From NCBI GenBank assembly GCA_004325065.1, contig PITI01000104.1, forward strand, positions 1 through 22,073: DNA of 22,073 bases. Reading direction: 5' to 3'. The notes beneath the pieces are model-generated. The model saw only the letters and a program-made list of their open reading frames with translations, ran no database searches and was not told the DNA's origin. Below are positions 1 to 9,310 of the stretch, piece after piece (the first letter of the stretch is position 1; every line of letters starts with the position of its first letter). A program made the translations under genes and the position numbers. The stretch comes from Hamiltosporidium magnivora. Its lineage: Eukaryota; Microsporidia; Dubosqiidae.

Positions 1-480
1 TTAATGCTTAGAATTGATACTCTTCGGAAAATATTTCCATTTTTTCAGACAATCTAAGAGTTTCAAAAACAAATTTTTGCTCATAACTTGTAACTATGAA
101 TGCTTCTTAGAAGTTAAAATCTAGATACATTCTGGCTGCATCTATCCCGGTTTTAAGTATACTTGTTTTTTTCACCTACAAAACACGCGCCATATCATCT
201 AGTTCGAATAAGCCAGCTGATTTATTCAGAACACTTTTATAGTGGTCGATAGGAAATTCGCGTATTGATTAATTGCAAAATATTCAGTCCTTGTAATTGT
301 TCTTTTCCGCTAATTTTCCTACTCTTAATATTAATTTGGTTATTCCTATAGGGTATAAACTATTGTCGGGTTTCTTTTACTGAATTTTATTATTTTCAAG
401 TATTTATTACGGTTATTATTCCAGAGAAGTAACAGTATTTCAACAATACGTATTATTTTTAACTGATTTGTTCGTGTTAA
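1..480 (-). pseudogene. decayed coding remnant, unknown protein (runs to the window edge)
   Basis: Read on the minus strand, this stretch gives protein-like frames rich in E, D, R, T, G and A, unlike the K/N/I/F noise of neighbouring spacers. Frames starting near 390 and near 250 are separated by one frameshift and carry only a few stops. Phrases such as LFELDDMARVL, GIDAARMYLDF and YEQKFVFETLRLSEKMEIF are visible. The part at about 430-480 reads KSVKNNTYC followed by a stop and matches a similar frame at 14880-14985 (KSVINNTCC), so this is probably a piece of a dispersed element rather than a single-copy gene. I do not recognise the family. The end may lie outside the window. Confidence 0.4.
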
Positions 481-707
481 TTTTAATTTTATTTCGGTAA
501 AAATACTGTACTTATCTTTAATTACAGCAATTCTTACCTTTTCTTCGCAAGAAGTCTAAAACTATCGATTTAAAAGTATAAATTCTTATATAAGAGCATT
601 TGTATTGAAAATACTACATAATTTTTACTTTATTTACTTGTAAAAACAGTTTCGATTTTATATTCACTAATTTACCAAGAAAATAATATTTTTTTGTTTT
701 TAATTTT

Positions 708-716
708 AAATTTCCC
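708..716 (+). promoter_or_regulatory. AAATTTCCC start-proximal motif
   Basis: AAATTTCCC ends 30 nt upstream of the ATG at 747. It combines the AAATTT and CCC signals described upstream of microsporidian coding starts. Four other genes here also have CCC or GGG close to the ATG. Confidence 0.5.
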
Positions 717-746
717 TTGTTAAAAAAAAACATTTGTTTTATTAAC

Positions 747-1595
747 ATGAAAACACTAGAAGACAGAATAAAATCAACATCTACACTTATTTTGTGTTTT
801 TATTTACATATTTTGACACAAGCAATATATTTATTGCCCGATAATTGGAACAAAGCAAAAATAACATATATTACAATTTTTAATGTGTCGTGTACAATGA
901 TATATATCTATCTATGTTTGGCGCATATAAACAAAGGATTTGTAATAAAAATGTCTGAATCTGAATTATATTTACTTGGTGGAGATATAACAAGAAATGG
1001 AAAATTTTGTAGAAGATGTGATCTTTTTAAGCCAGAAAGGGCACATCATTGCAGTAGATGTCAAAAATGTATAAAAAAAATGGATCACCATTGTCCATGG
1101 ATCGGTGCATGTGTAAATCATGACAACTTAGGATATTTTATTCGATTTTTATTTTTTGGTGCTTCTTCAAATATTTTACTTTTTGGTTATTTGATGTGTA
1201 TATTTGTACGAAAAATAAATGAAAAAAAATTTCAATTTGGAATATTTTATACGGGAATGGTTTTTTCTTTGCTTTTGTCGTTTTCACTTTCATTTCTTTT
1301 GACTTTCTTTTTCATTTTTACATTTAGAAATGCAACCAAAAATATTACATACATTGAGAAATTAAGATATTCAGATTTGAAAAAATACGGAATGGACATA
1401 AATGACAATCCTTATGATCGTGGTGCATATAAAAATATTAAGGATGTACTTGGAAAGCCTAAATTTTTGTTTCTGTGCGGTGAAAAACAAAATGGTATTT
1501 TTTATGAAAAAACTTATCCTTGTAGTGAATGGCCACCATACAAATTTGGTAGAAGTGTTGATGAAAATCAAATTAAAGATTCTGATTCTTATTAA
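747..1595 (+). CDS. DHHC-type protein S-palmitoyltransferase
   Basis: A membrane enzyme that transfers palmitate from palmitoyl-CoA to cysteines of cytosolic proteins. From the ATG at 747 it is 282 residues. Two N-terminal hydrophobic segments (about 12-31 and 41-59) precede the Cys-rich domain (about 85-125), which has C88, C91, C102, C105, C108 and the catalytic DHHC at 113-116. Two more hydrophobic segments follow (about 131-154 and 166-194). A weak TTxE-like site (TYIE, 201-204) and an NPYDRG...N stretch (221-230), matching the PaCCT motif of fungal and animal PATs, follow on the cytosolic side. The frame stays open upstream to a TTG at 717, but the first ATG at 747 is the sensible eukaryotic start and follows an AAATTTCCC motif. 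Which PAT subfamily it belongs to, and its substrates, cannot be told. It is convergent with the gene at 1973-2755. Confidence 0.95.
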   Translation: MKTLEDRIKSTSTLILCFYLHILTQAIYLLPDNWNKAKITYITIFNVSCTMIYIYLCLAHINKGFVIKMSESELYLLGGDITRNGKFCRRCDLFKPERAHHCSRCQKCIKKMDHHCPWIGACVNHDNLGYFIRFLFFGASSNILLFGYLMCIFVRKINEKKFQFGIFYTGMVFSLLLSFSLSFLLTFFFIFTFRNATKNITYIEKLRYSDLKKYGMDINDNPYDRGAYKNIKDVLGKPKFLFLCGEKQNGIFYEKTYPCSEWPPYKFGRSVDENQIKDSDSY

Positions 1596-1600
1596 GATGT

Positions 1601-1606
1601 AATAAA
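1601..1606 (+). terminator. poly(A) signal AATAAA
   Basis: AATAAA lies 5 nt after the TAA stop of the palmitoyltransferase gene, implying a very short 3' UTR. Confidence 0.5.
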
Positions 1607-1867
1607 ATTTTCATTCATTTTTTTGTTCTGTAAAATATTTTTGCGTTTAAATTTAAATACAATAGAAAAACGATATTTTTTAAAAATTTTAGTTTTTTTA
1701 TTCAGACAAACTACTTATTGTCGAAAAAAAATATTAAAGAATTTATTTAACCAAATCCATGGATTAAAATAGAGTAAACAAACTTTTTATTTCTGACCAG
1801 GCGTTAGAAGAAAAATTTTTATAGATTTTATTTTTAAATTGAAGCTTTTAATATTTAGAAAACTGCT

Positions 1868-1982
1868 ATTTTTAAAATTTAAAAAACGAATTCTGAGTCA
1901 AAAAAAGGTTTTTTTTTTTATTTTAAAATTTAAAAAACGAATTCTGATTCAAAAAAAAGTTGTTTTTTTATTTTAAAATTTG
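1868..1982. repeat. 51-bp tandem repeat, about 2.2 copies, ending inside a CDS
   Basis: Two near-identical 50-51 bp units start at 1871 and 1922. Each contains the core AAAAACGAATTCTGA followed by an A run and a T run, and a third partial copy begins at 1972. The partial copy includes the last codons and stop of the minus-strand gene at 1973-2755. On that strand each unit reads AAATTTTAAAATAA, which is the gene's own end (Phe codon, TAA stop, AATAAA). Confidence 0.9.
1967..1972 (-). terminator. poly(A) signal AATAAA touching the stop codon
   Basis: On the minus strand AATAAA follows directly after the TAA stop of the gene at 1973-2755. It lies within the 51-bp tandem repeat. Confidence 0.5.
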
Positions 1983-2755
1983 ATTTGTTTATTTATATAT
2001 TCTTTAAAATCTTCATATAGAAAATATCCATTGATTTTATAAGTAAAAAAAATATTTTCAGCTTTTTTTATTGGTTTTAGTGTGGTTATAGTCGTTTCAT
2101 AGACAGTAGAATTATAATATTCGTGTTTGGAGATAATAAATGGCAAATTATCAAGTTGATTTACTTCTATATTTATTATAAAATCATATACAAGTAGAAT
2201 ATCAGTAGGAGATAATATTTTCAAATGGTTTTGTAATTGTTCAAATTTTATATCATTTTTTATAAAATATTTTTTCATTCCCAAAGTCGCTTGTAAAAAT
2301 GTGTCAAATATTAAAAATTCGGAATCAAATTTCATAACGAATGAATATGAATACTTTCTGTAGTTAGAAAATACATTTTTAAAAGCGATTTTCCATTCGG
2401 CATAAAGTTGTGCAAATAGTTGTGTGTCTGAAACTTTAATTTGATCAGAAAATGGAAATTTATAATATTTTATCATTTTTATGTCCATTTTTTCTTCAAT
2501 TATAATATTGAAATTGTCTAGAATTGGTTTATGAACTTCTTCCTTAATATTTGGCTTTGATTCAATATTTTTCTTTTTGAGAATTTCAAAAAATTGCTCG
2601 TCATCAATTTTTATTGTGGTATTTTTTGTTATCGGAGCAAATGCTACTTTACTTTCATTGATATAATTTTTAAAAAGACTAAATGGATTTCCCGTAGGAA
2701 TTTTGTTGTGTTCAATAATATTTTCTTTGTCCTCGGTTTCATATTTTTTATCCAT
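1973..2755 (-). CDS. diverged conserved protein, possibly DONSON-like
   Basis: A 260-residue protein with no signal peptide or membrane segment. The N-terminus (1-90) is charged and probably disordered, with a short NPFSLF patch at 23-28. The more ordered part starts near 92. Residues 117-172 (W121, then VFSNYRKYSYSF, FDSEFLIFD, and MKKYFIKNDIKFEQL) follow the same order as the DONSON/Humpty-dumpty core: a Trp and a Leu/Phe-rich helix, a YFYV-like strand, an FTVLF-like strand, then a helix ending in an N-x-G/D-I-x-F phrase. DONSON helps assemble the CMG replicative helicase in animals and plants. This is pattern recognition by eye at low identity, so the fallback call is conserved hypothetical. 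The start is well supported: the ATG is preceded directly by CCC. The 3' end lies in a tandem repeat. Confidence 0.85.
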   Translation of the reverse strand: MDKKYETEDKENIIEHNKIPTGNPFSLFKNYINESKVAFAPITKNTTIKIDDEQFFEILKKKNIESKPNIKEEVHKPILDNFNIIIEEKMDIKMIKYYKFPFSDQIKVSDTQLFAQLYAEWKIAFKNVFSNYRKYSYSFVMKFDSEFLIFDTFLQATLGMKKYFIKNDIKFEQLQNHLKILSPTDILLVYDFIINIEVNQLDNLPFIISKHEYYNSTVYETTITTLKPIKKAENIFFTYKINGYFLYEDFKEYINKQIKF

Positions 2756-2758
2756 GGG
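2756..2758 (-). promoter_or_regulatory. CCC motif abutting the ATG
   Basis: On the minus strand the sequence reads TTCCCATGG, so CCC occupies -3 to -1 of the gene at 1973-2755. This supports the chosen start. Confidence 0.45.
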
Positions 2759-3428
2759 AAGTAAATGAAAAATTTAAAAAAATTATTTAAAAATCGATTT
2801 GAAATTTCATTTTTGATGAATAAAGTTACATTTGATGTTTCCATTTAAGAAATACTCAAAAATAAATTTTATTGGTAATTTCTGTTTGAATCTGTGCTAA
2901 TTCAAAAGAGCAACAAAGATATACAGCGGTTTTATAAAAATACCAGCGTGATTGTAATTCATTCCATTAAAAACATATACAAAATCTGATTTGACTTTTA
3001 GTAACCAACCCAGCTGAATATGAAACCCTTAGTGCGAATAGACTTATAAAAATTCAAGCATTGATTCAAAATAGAGAAGACAATCAAACTAAATAACCAT
3101 GTATTGTGAATAAGAAATGACGTATAATAAAGCAGAGGACATCACAAGTAAAATCTTTATACAAAGAAAATTAATCTATTGTTTAATCTCGTTTAAAAAC
3201 ACTTGACTTCTGAATTATGTTTGATAAATAACTTAAATATAAATTCTAAAATCTTTAATGAAACAATTTTTGCTCAAATTCAAACCGTAAATTAATATTA
3301 GCAAATTGTTTTTTTGTGGTTTAAAATTGTGCTCTTAACTCAAGATTTTTATAAAAACCAATCAAAACGTGATGTATTATCTAATCTAAAACTCATTAGA
3401 ATATATTAAAATCTTTTATTTCAGTAGA
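2759..3428. other. intergenic region between divergent genes
   Basis: The region is AT-rich. A plus-strand frame at 2890-3174 has somewhat protein-like stretches (for example NPAEYETLSANRLIKIQALI) but five internal stops in 94 codons, not clearly fewer than chance at this base composition. TTTCAG occurs at about 3419-3424, just before the ATG at 3429, but I see no convincing upstream splice donor. Nothing else is supported. Confidence 0.4.
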
Positions 3429-4751
3429 ATGGGAAATTCACAGAGTAACCACCTAAAAAAAATATGTTTGGGCAAATCCAATTCTCATACACCCGATATA
3501 CTGCGTTTTTACAATATAGATGATCATTTGTTTCCATATGACTTGCAAACTATAGAATATAATCCATATCCGAAATTAAACTTTGCATCTAAAATGGCAA
3601 AGGTAAACAAGATAATTCAAAATAATTTAAATGTGTCTCCTCGTCAATCATTTTTAGATTATGAGAAGGTTTGTGGAGAAAATTTATTAGAGAGTTTTGA
3701 TTCAACTTATAGAGATGCGTTGAGAAAAAATTGTTACGTTAAACATATTGTTTCTGATAAAAAAAATATTGGTCAACAGATTTATTTATGTCGAAGATTT
3801 CTCATTGAATTGTCTGATGAAATTCAATACTTAGAAAATATAAAAATTTTTCAAGTTTGTTGCAATTATTTAGAAACGATTCCTTCTGCGATAGGAAAAT
3901 TACATAATTTACAAATATTGATTTTAGCAAGAAATAAAATAAATAAATTACCAGATGAGATAGGGCATTTAGTTAATTTAAGAGAATTGAACTTATCACA
4001 AAATGAATTAAGTTCACTACCAAATACAATTGTAGCTCTAAAAAAATTGGAAACATTACATTTAGATTGTAACAAATTTTTTGAATTACCAGAAACAATC
4101 GGAAGATTGGTTTCATTAAGATATTTAAATATTTCAAGAAATTATATTAAAGATATACCGATAGAAATTTTACAATTACCAAATTTATCTGAATTAGATT
4201 GTTCATGGTGTGACTTTACAGAAAAAACACCTGTAAAAACAATCAAGAAAAACAATTTTTTTTCGTTGAAAGAAATTTGCTCAAGAAAAATGTTTATAAG
4301 CAATTTGCCAATTTATAAATACATAGATTCGAATCTTAGAAACCATATTATGTCGGTAAAAGAATGTTCATATTGTACAGGTCCTTATTTTGAAAGTTAT
4401 ATAGAACATCAAACTACATACACATTTCTATCTAATAATTATCCGGTAAAATATAAACTTTGTTCGTTACATTTCAAAACTAAATCAGAAAGAAATTATA
4501 AATTGTTTTTTAATGCTTCAAAGAGTTTTCCTTCGAATCTAATTGCAGATGGATTGCCTCCGGTAAGTGAAGTTTTCAATATTCTATGTTATAACAAAAG
4601 ACAAATATCATTATATAGAGATTATCTTAATAATCAGGAAGATTATGATTCCTTGGTTCCGTTGTTTGCATTAAATCGGTTTACTGATATTCCAAACTGG
4701 TTAGATTATACGAATGAATCTGACAATAACGGAATATTTCGTTTTTTATAA
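3429..4751 (+). CDS. leucine-rich-repeat protein with N-myristoylation signal and C-terminal CxxC domain
   Basis: This 440-residue protein begins MGNSQSN, a textbook N-myristoylation signal (Gly2, Ser6), with Cys13 nearby as a possible second lipidation site. Residues about 136-262 hold five to six 23-residue leucine-rich repeats of the LPxxIGxLxxLxxLxLxxN type (for example LPDEIGHLVNLRELNLSQN), as in Ras-binding SHOC2-like LRR proteins. The C-terminal part has C313-S-Y-C316, G-P-Y-F at 318-321 and C345. From memory, fungal LRR proteins carry a similar CxxC...PYF segment after their repeats; the metal-binding role is inference. It probably scaffolds signalling at a membrane. There is no catalytic domain. 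The myristoylation signal itself argues for this ATG, although no CCC or GGG lies upstream. Confidence 0.93.
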   Translation: MGNSQSNHLKKICLGKSNSHTPDILRFYNIDDHLFPYDLQTIEYNPYPKLNFASKMAKVNKIIQNNLNVSPRQSFLDYEKVCGENLLESFDSTYRDALRKNCYVKHIVSDKKNIGQQIYLCRRFLIELSDEIQYLENIKIFQVCCNYLETIPSAIGKLHNLQILILARNKINKLPDEIGHLVNLRELNLSQNELSSLPNTIVALKKLETLHLDCNKFFELPETIGRLVSLRYLNISRNYIKDIPIEILQLPNLSELDCSWCDFTEKTPVKTIKKNNFFSLKEICSRKMFISNLPIYKYIDSNLRNHIMSVKECSYCTGPYFESYIEHQTTYTFLSNNYPVKYKLCSLHFKTKSERNYKLFFNASKSFPSNLIADGLPPVSEVFNILCYNKRQISLYRDYLNNQEDYDSLVPLFALNRFTDIPNWLDYTNESDNNGIFRFL

Positions 4752-4798
4752 ATGATTTTTTCCTCTTAATTTTTAATATTTTATACTCTTTTTTATTG

Positions 4799-4804
4799 AA
4801 TAAA
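4799..4804 (+). terminator. poly(A) signal AATAAA
   Basis: AATAAA lies 47 nt after the LRR gene stop, further than the usual stop-proximal position in this window. Confidence 0.35.
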
Positions 4805-6402
4805 AATTGTTAAAAATTATATATAAAATTCTAAAAACATTCAAAATTATTCTGATAGACTCATGCTATAAACCTAGAGAAAATAATTTAATCTTTTATA
4901 TAATCCTCTTTATAATTATCTCGTAAGTAATGAAGCAAATATAGCATTTAAATTATAGATAGTTGGTTTTTAAAATATATTTCGTGTTTGAAGAAATATT
5001 CCGATCGAGACCTATGGAAAATATAATTTCCATAATTTTATCGAGATATGATACTTTTTTGCTCAATAAAATGATATAGATTCTAAGACGATATTTATAC
5101 ACTAAATATGAGTTATTGTGTTAAGGCGTTATAAAATTTTTTAATATAATGTGAATAAGTTAGTTGTGGTTTTTACATATTCTCTTCGGATAAATTAATA
5201 TTCTTTTATATGAATACAGGTTAGAGATACATATCTTTATCCAGCCTTTTCCTAAATATAGAGGTTATCTACCAAAAAACTTACCAAATGACATAAATAT
5301 ATTAAAGAGCTCGAGAAACCTACTGAAAACTATAAAAAAGTTTGTTTAAAAGATTTTTAACTTATCAAAATTATAAATTATTATCATATATGAATATCTT
5401 TAATAGTTTAAGTATTAGCAAGAATAAAGGCACTATTGTTTTCATATTATCAAGTATTCATTGGAAACCCAAGAACTTTTTGTGAAATCAGTAACGATCT
5501 TTTTTCGTGTAGTATTTTACAGCTATTTAGATGATTAACAATACATTATTTTTTAGAAGCAGACGAATTTGAAAATATTAAAAAATATGAAGAAACTCAA
5601 GAGTAATATCTTATTTTAAAAGAGGATTAAATATTTAGTTTAATTCTCCTTGAAAAAACTTTGAATTATTCATATCTCAGTCAAGAAATTTTTATAATAA
5701 AAAGTCTTTGCAACTAATGTTGAATTACAAATTTTCTAATTAAAACACCATGATTAAGCTTTATTTGAAACTTTATCCTTTTTATATAATAAATTAATCA
5801 ATCTAGATTTTATAGCTTTTCCCCGGTTTCTTCGTTCTTTGTATCAAAACTCGTCAAAATTTTAAGCTCGCAGGCTGTATTGATTTATATAAAAAGTCTT
5901 GAGAGTCAAACCTTCTTGTATTTGATATTAAAGTGATGAAAAGTATACAGTCAATGTTTATTGATAATATTTTGGTGATGTGATAGAAATTTCACATGGA
6001 TTTTAAAAAAATAAAAATGTATCATAAAAATATTTTAAAAAGAAAATATTCAAAGTGATTGCAGGAATTTTATAAGTGTCATTTCCCTACGCAAATCAAT
6101 AACGTTCATTAAATTGCTCGAAGTACTATTTTCGTTTTTGAGACAACTTAGATGTGGAAAAATCATTCTCTAAAAGAAATTCACAATAAAATATTTATAA
6201 ATCTAAATTAACAGATAACTAAAGGAAGGATAACCACATTAAAAACCATCTGCTTGGCAACGAGTGTGCAGAATTGTTTGAAAATAATTGTTGACATTTT
6301 AGTGAGATTTAAACCACACTGAATATATAAGCCGTTCCTTTAAAATCAAGAGTTACAAAAAACAACAGAATCAATCAGAAACCTATATTTGTTCATCCTC
6401 AG
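4805..6402. other. long AT-rich intergenic region with no supported gene
   Basis: No frame here is long enough or protein-like enough to call. A plus-strand frame of about 50 codons near 5195-5350 and a short minus-strand stretch near 5830-5910 (phrase FDTKNEETGEK) were examined, but frames of that length are expected by chance at this AT content. The region could hold older, unreadable transposon debris. Confidence 0.5.
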
Positions 6403-7184
6403 CATCGGGGATATTCAAACTACGGCCCGCGTTCACTCTACATTCGGCCCGCGATTATATTTTTCAGGCCCGCCTCAATTTTATTTATTAATTGATTTTT
6501 CTTTTAAATAACGAAATAAAATATAAAAATATAGATAAATCATACAAAAATAATTACAATTTTAGATAATTTAGGCATGAATTTGTAATACAAAGAAAAT
6601 TCATAAAGTTTTCATCATTTTTTTTAAACCAGCAATTATTTTTATACTATTTTATACTCTAAAAAATCAAAACGAAATAACAAAAAGTATATTACATAAT
6701 ATATTATTGATGAGATTGATGTAGTTGAGATTTTTCAGTGATAATTTGTTATATTTTGGGTTAAATTTACTAGTAGAATTTACCAGAAACGACTTCGAGT
6801 GATTGTCTTAAATTTAGATTTGTAAATGTATTTTTGTATATTTCACTTTAGAAAATGTTTCTTCGCACAAATAAATCAAGCTAGAAGTGGAAATAAAACT
6901 CGAGAAAATTCATGAAAATGATTGAATTGCGTGACTAGAAGGCTCTTATGAAGTTTCAGTAATTTATTTGCCTATTTTTATAGAGAATAGCGTTAATATA
7001 CATGTTTATTTTTATGAACATCTATATGAAACTTTAAATATCTGAATTAAAAATAAGAATAATTAAAATAGCAGAGATATTTTTCAGTATGATAGCATAA
7101 AAAGATGTGAGTTTTCGGCCCTCGGGAATTTTTTTAGAAGTTAATGTGGCCCGGAAGCTAAAAAGTTTAGAGACCGGGGCTCAC
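6403..7184 (-). mobile_element. internally deleted hAT-family transposon
   Basis: The two ends look like hAT termini. The left end reads GGGGATATTCAAACTACGG then CCCGCG, with two more GGCCCGC motifs by 6472. The right end, read inward on the minus strand, has GGTCTCTAAACTTTTTAGC then CCGGGCC. Animal hAT elements often begin CAGNGGTTCTCAAACT and carry GGCCCGCGG-type motifs. The ends are GC-rich against a highly AT-rich background. The interior encodes only the transposase C-terminal dimerisation part (6667-6905, minus). Only about 280 bp separate it from the 5' (right) end, so most of the transposase is missing. An exact 8-bp target duplication could not be confirmed; flanks ATCCTCAG and ACATCGAG are similar but not identical. 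It must depend on another copy, or is dead. Confidence 0.72.
6667..6905 (-). pseudogene. hAT transposase C-terminal dimerisation (hATC) remnant
   Basis: One minus-strand frame reads LIYLCEETFSKVKYTK, two nearby stops, then DNHSKSFLVNSTSKFNPKY. This follows the hATC consensus closely: S-x-Y-x-C-E-x-x-F-S-x-M-K-x-x-K, then L-T-D-x-H-L, then L-R-I-A-T-S and a P-N-I-x-x-L-like tail. About 80 codons carry only two stops, so the decay is fairly recent. The upstream catalytic domain, BED finger and RNase-H core are absent. The style resembles animal ZBED/Charlie-type transposases more than fungal ones, which is a judgement from memory. Confidence 0.72.
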
Positions 7185-8938
7185 ATCGAGAGGTAAAATT
7201 TGAATGAAATAAGTAAGTAAAGAATAAGCATTTTTTGTCATTTTGGGTAATTTCTTATTCTAAATTCAACCCAAAATGTCAATAAATCTTTTGTAATAAA
7301 TCTCAACAAATAATTATTCATTAAAAAATTACGGTCAATATTTTTTGTTGTTTTAGTTCGTTTTTTTTAGTATAAAATAACAGAAAATATGATTTAAGGA
7401 TTGGAAAAATGTTTAAATATGGAATTTTATTATACGAATTCAGAATAAAATTATCTATAGTTATAATTTTATTCATATAATTTATTTATATTTTTAGTAA
7501 ATTATCTAAAAAAAATACTTATAATAAGAAAAATCGTAAAGGGTCAGAACCAAGTAATATTCCGGCTGACGGGCAATAGTTTTAATACATCTTATTGGAA
7601 CTATGAAATATCTTAGGTCTTTATGTAGCAAAATATGAGCTTATCTCGAGGCTTTGGATTTTTATTTTAAGATATATTGAACAACAATACCCGAAACGCA
7701 TATTTCTAAAACTAATTGCTTATACTTTTAATCCAGTTTATGTTTATACTAGAATTATAATGATATAAGCCTAGTCTTTGTTTTTTTAATCGTTGGTTTT
7801 AGATTTATTTACCATGAATCGCTTTTCTTAGATACCGTTTTTCATTTTTTAAATATAATGGTTAACTAGTAATAAATTTAACCAAAGCTTATGTATTTTT
7901 AGCCTTGAAATTTTATATCCCAAAACTTGTACTTCTCATACTTTTTAATCAAAAAAGACTACTATAAAGGTATATGTGCTTAAGTACTTTTGTAATATTT
8001 ATATTAATGTATCATTATCGTAAACTAAATTAGCTTTTAATGAATCATCTTACTCCACAAAATAGCAAAATAGGCCTGAAAACTTTAAATTATATAAACC
8101 CAACAGTATTAAACTAATGTTTAAATATAGTAAATCATATATTTAATATTTTTTTAGGATTATTTTTATGGACTATTGAATTAATTTAGAAAATATACAA
8201 ATGAATAAAAAGTGAAATTACAGTATAAACATAGAAGTTTTCTAATTGTGAAGCAATTATTTTTTTGAAATTTTAAAATATCTAGAATGACAAAGAAATA
8301 TCAGCCTAAAAAGACACACCTGAAAAACGAGGAGTATTAATAACTCGAGGAATATTAATAACTCGCATCTTGCACCAATAAAAATATTTATTTCTTCTTA
8401 AACTTAGAAATAAATGAAAATCACGATAGAAACCTTTGTAAATATTTAAGTTACGAATTTAAATTTAAAGTTAAAGTTAAACCATAAATAATATATTTAT
8501 AGGTAATATCGCATTTTAGATGGTTTAAAAATACAAACAGATGCAGCTTGACAGCAACATGCTATTTTATATAAAAATTAATTTTGTTTCGTAAAATAAA
8601 AATAGCAATATAATAGAAATCTAGAAATTTAAAAAGATTTTAGATTTTAAAAAACATTAAACACACCATACTAGATTTTAGAATTGATTAAATTGCTATT
8701 TCTATCCAGATCACTTTAAAATTAAAATTTTAGTCTTTAAAACAATGTCTAGTCCTTCTGTTTAAGAAATTCTTAGGTCCGAGTATTTTTTAAACAAGTA
8801 GTTACTTGAAAAAACGAATTTAAAATAGAAATACCAAAGGAATTTATTTGTGTTTAATTCTAAGTTTAATATAATATTTTAATTAAAAATATAATTACGT
8901 TGCAATATTCGTTTCAAATCGTTTAAACAAAATAATGA
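7185..8938. other. long AT-rich intergenic region with small repeats only
   Basis: No supported gene. Two small structures stand out. An inverted repeat has arms CATTTTGGGT (7239-7248) and ACCCAAAATG (7269-7278), overlapped by outer arms AGAATAAG/CTTATTCT (7221-7228 and 7254-7261), just beyond the hAT end. A direct duplication of an 18-bp unit lies at 8329-8364. The rest is AT-rich filler with frames no longer than chance. Confidence 0.5.
8329..8364. repeat. 18-bp direct duplication
   Basis: GAGGAGTATTAATAACTC is followed immediately by the same unit with one mismatch (GAGGAATATTAATAACTC). Confidence 0.8.
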
Positions 8939-9310
8939 AAATACAATTTTTTAGCTGAACAGCCAAGTTTAATATCGAGTGAATTTCATATCTATAAATT
9001 GGCATGGATTCATCATAAAATATCATGTATTTTAATTCAAAAAGCTCTTAATACCAGTAAGAATAAAGACATATATGCAGTCATATGGCAGAGAAAGATA
9101 GTAGAAATCATTTTTTCATTCATAATTAGATTCGAGGCAAGACAAAATAAGAGAGGGACAGCTATTGTTTTGTGTAAAGTGGTAATATTCACATGCGATC
9201 TATGTAATCGTTAAAAAAAATGTTCCCAAGAAGAAAATGCGAATCCAAAAAATACCAAAATTATTAATTCAATGTATTTGCGCGAAATTAGAAAAAAAAA
9301 TCATTCTTAA
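8939..9310 (+). pseudogene. unrecognised coding remnant with one internal stop
   Basis: The frame is open for 91 codons (8939-9211), has a TAA at 9212-9214, and stays open 31 more codons to 9308. The composition is protein-like (AEQPSLISSEF, IYAVIWQRKIVEI, RFEARQNKRGTAIV, TCDLCNR, then KKCSQEENANPKN after the stop). It contains CDLC followed by another Cys beyond the stop, a possible broken zinc site. There is no in-frame ATG near the start, no CCC motif, and the family is not recognised. A run this long is expected roughly once by chance in a window this size and composition, so the call rests mainly on composition. Confidence 0.35.

Noticed and set aside
717..746. Ten extra N-terminal codons (from a TTG) for the palmitoyltransferase
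   Set aside because: A TTG start is unlikely in a eukaryotic nuclear gene. The ATG at 747 gives a normal protein, and the upstream AAATTTCCC fits the 747 start.
2890..3174. Plus-strand remnant with phrases such as NPAEYETLSANRLIKIQ
   Set aside because: Five stops in 94 codons is close to chance, there is no recognisable motif, and it has no second copy in the window.
3360..3428. Intron ending at TTTCAG just before the LRR gene
   Set aside because: No convincing donor or branch site upstream, and the MGNSQSN start is itself well supported.
5195..5350. Plus-strand frame of about 50 codons (YRLEIHIFIQPFPKYRGYLP)
   Set aside because: Frames of this length are expected many times by chance at this AT content, and nothing else supports it.
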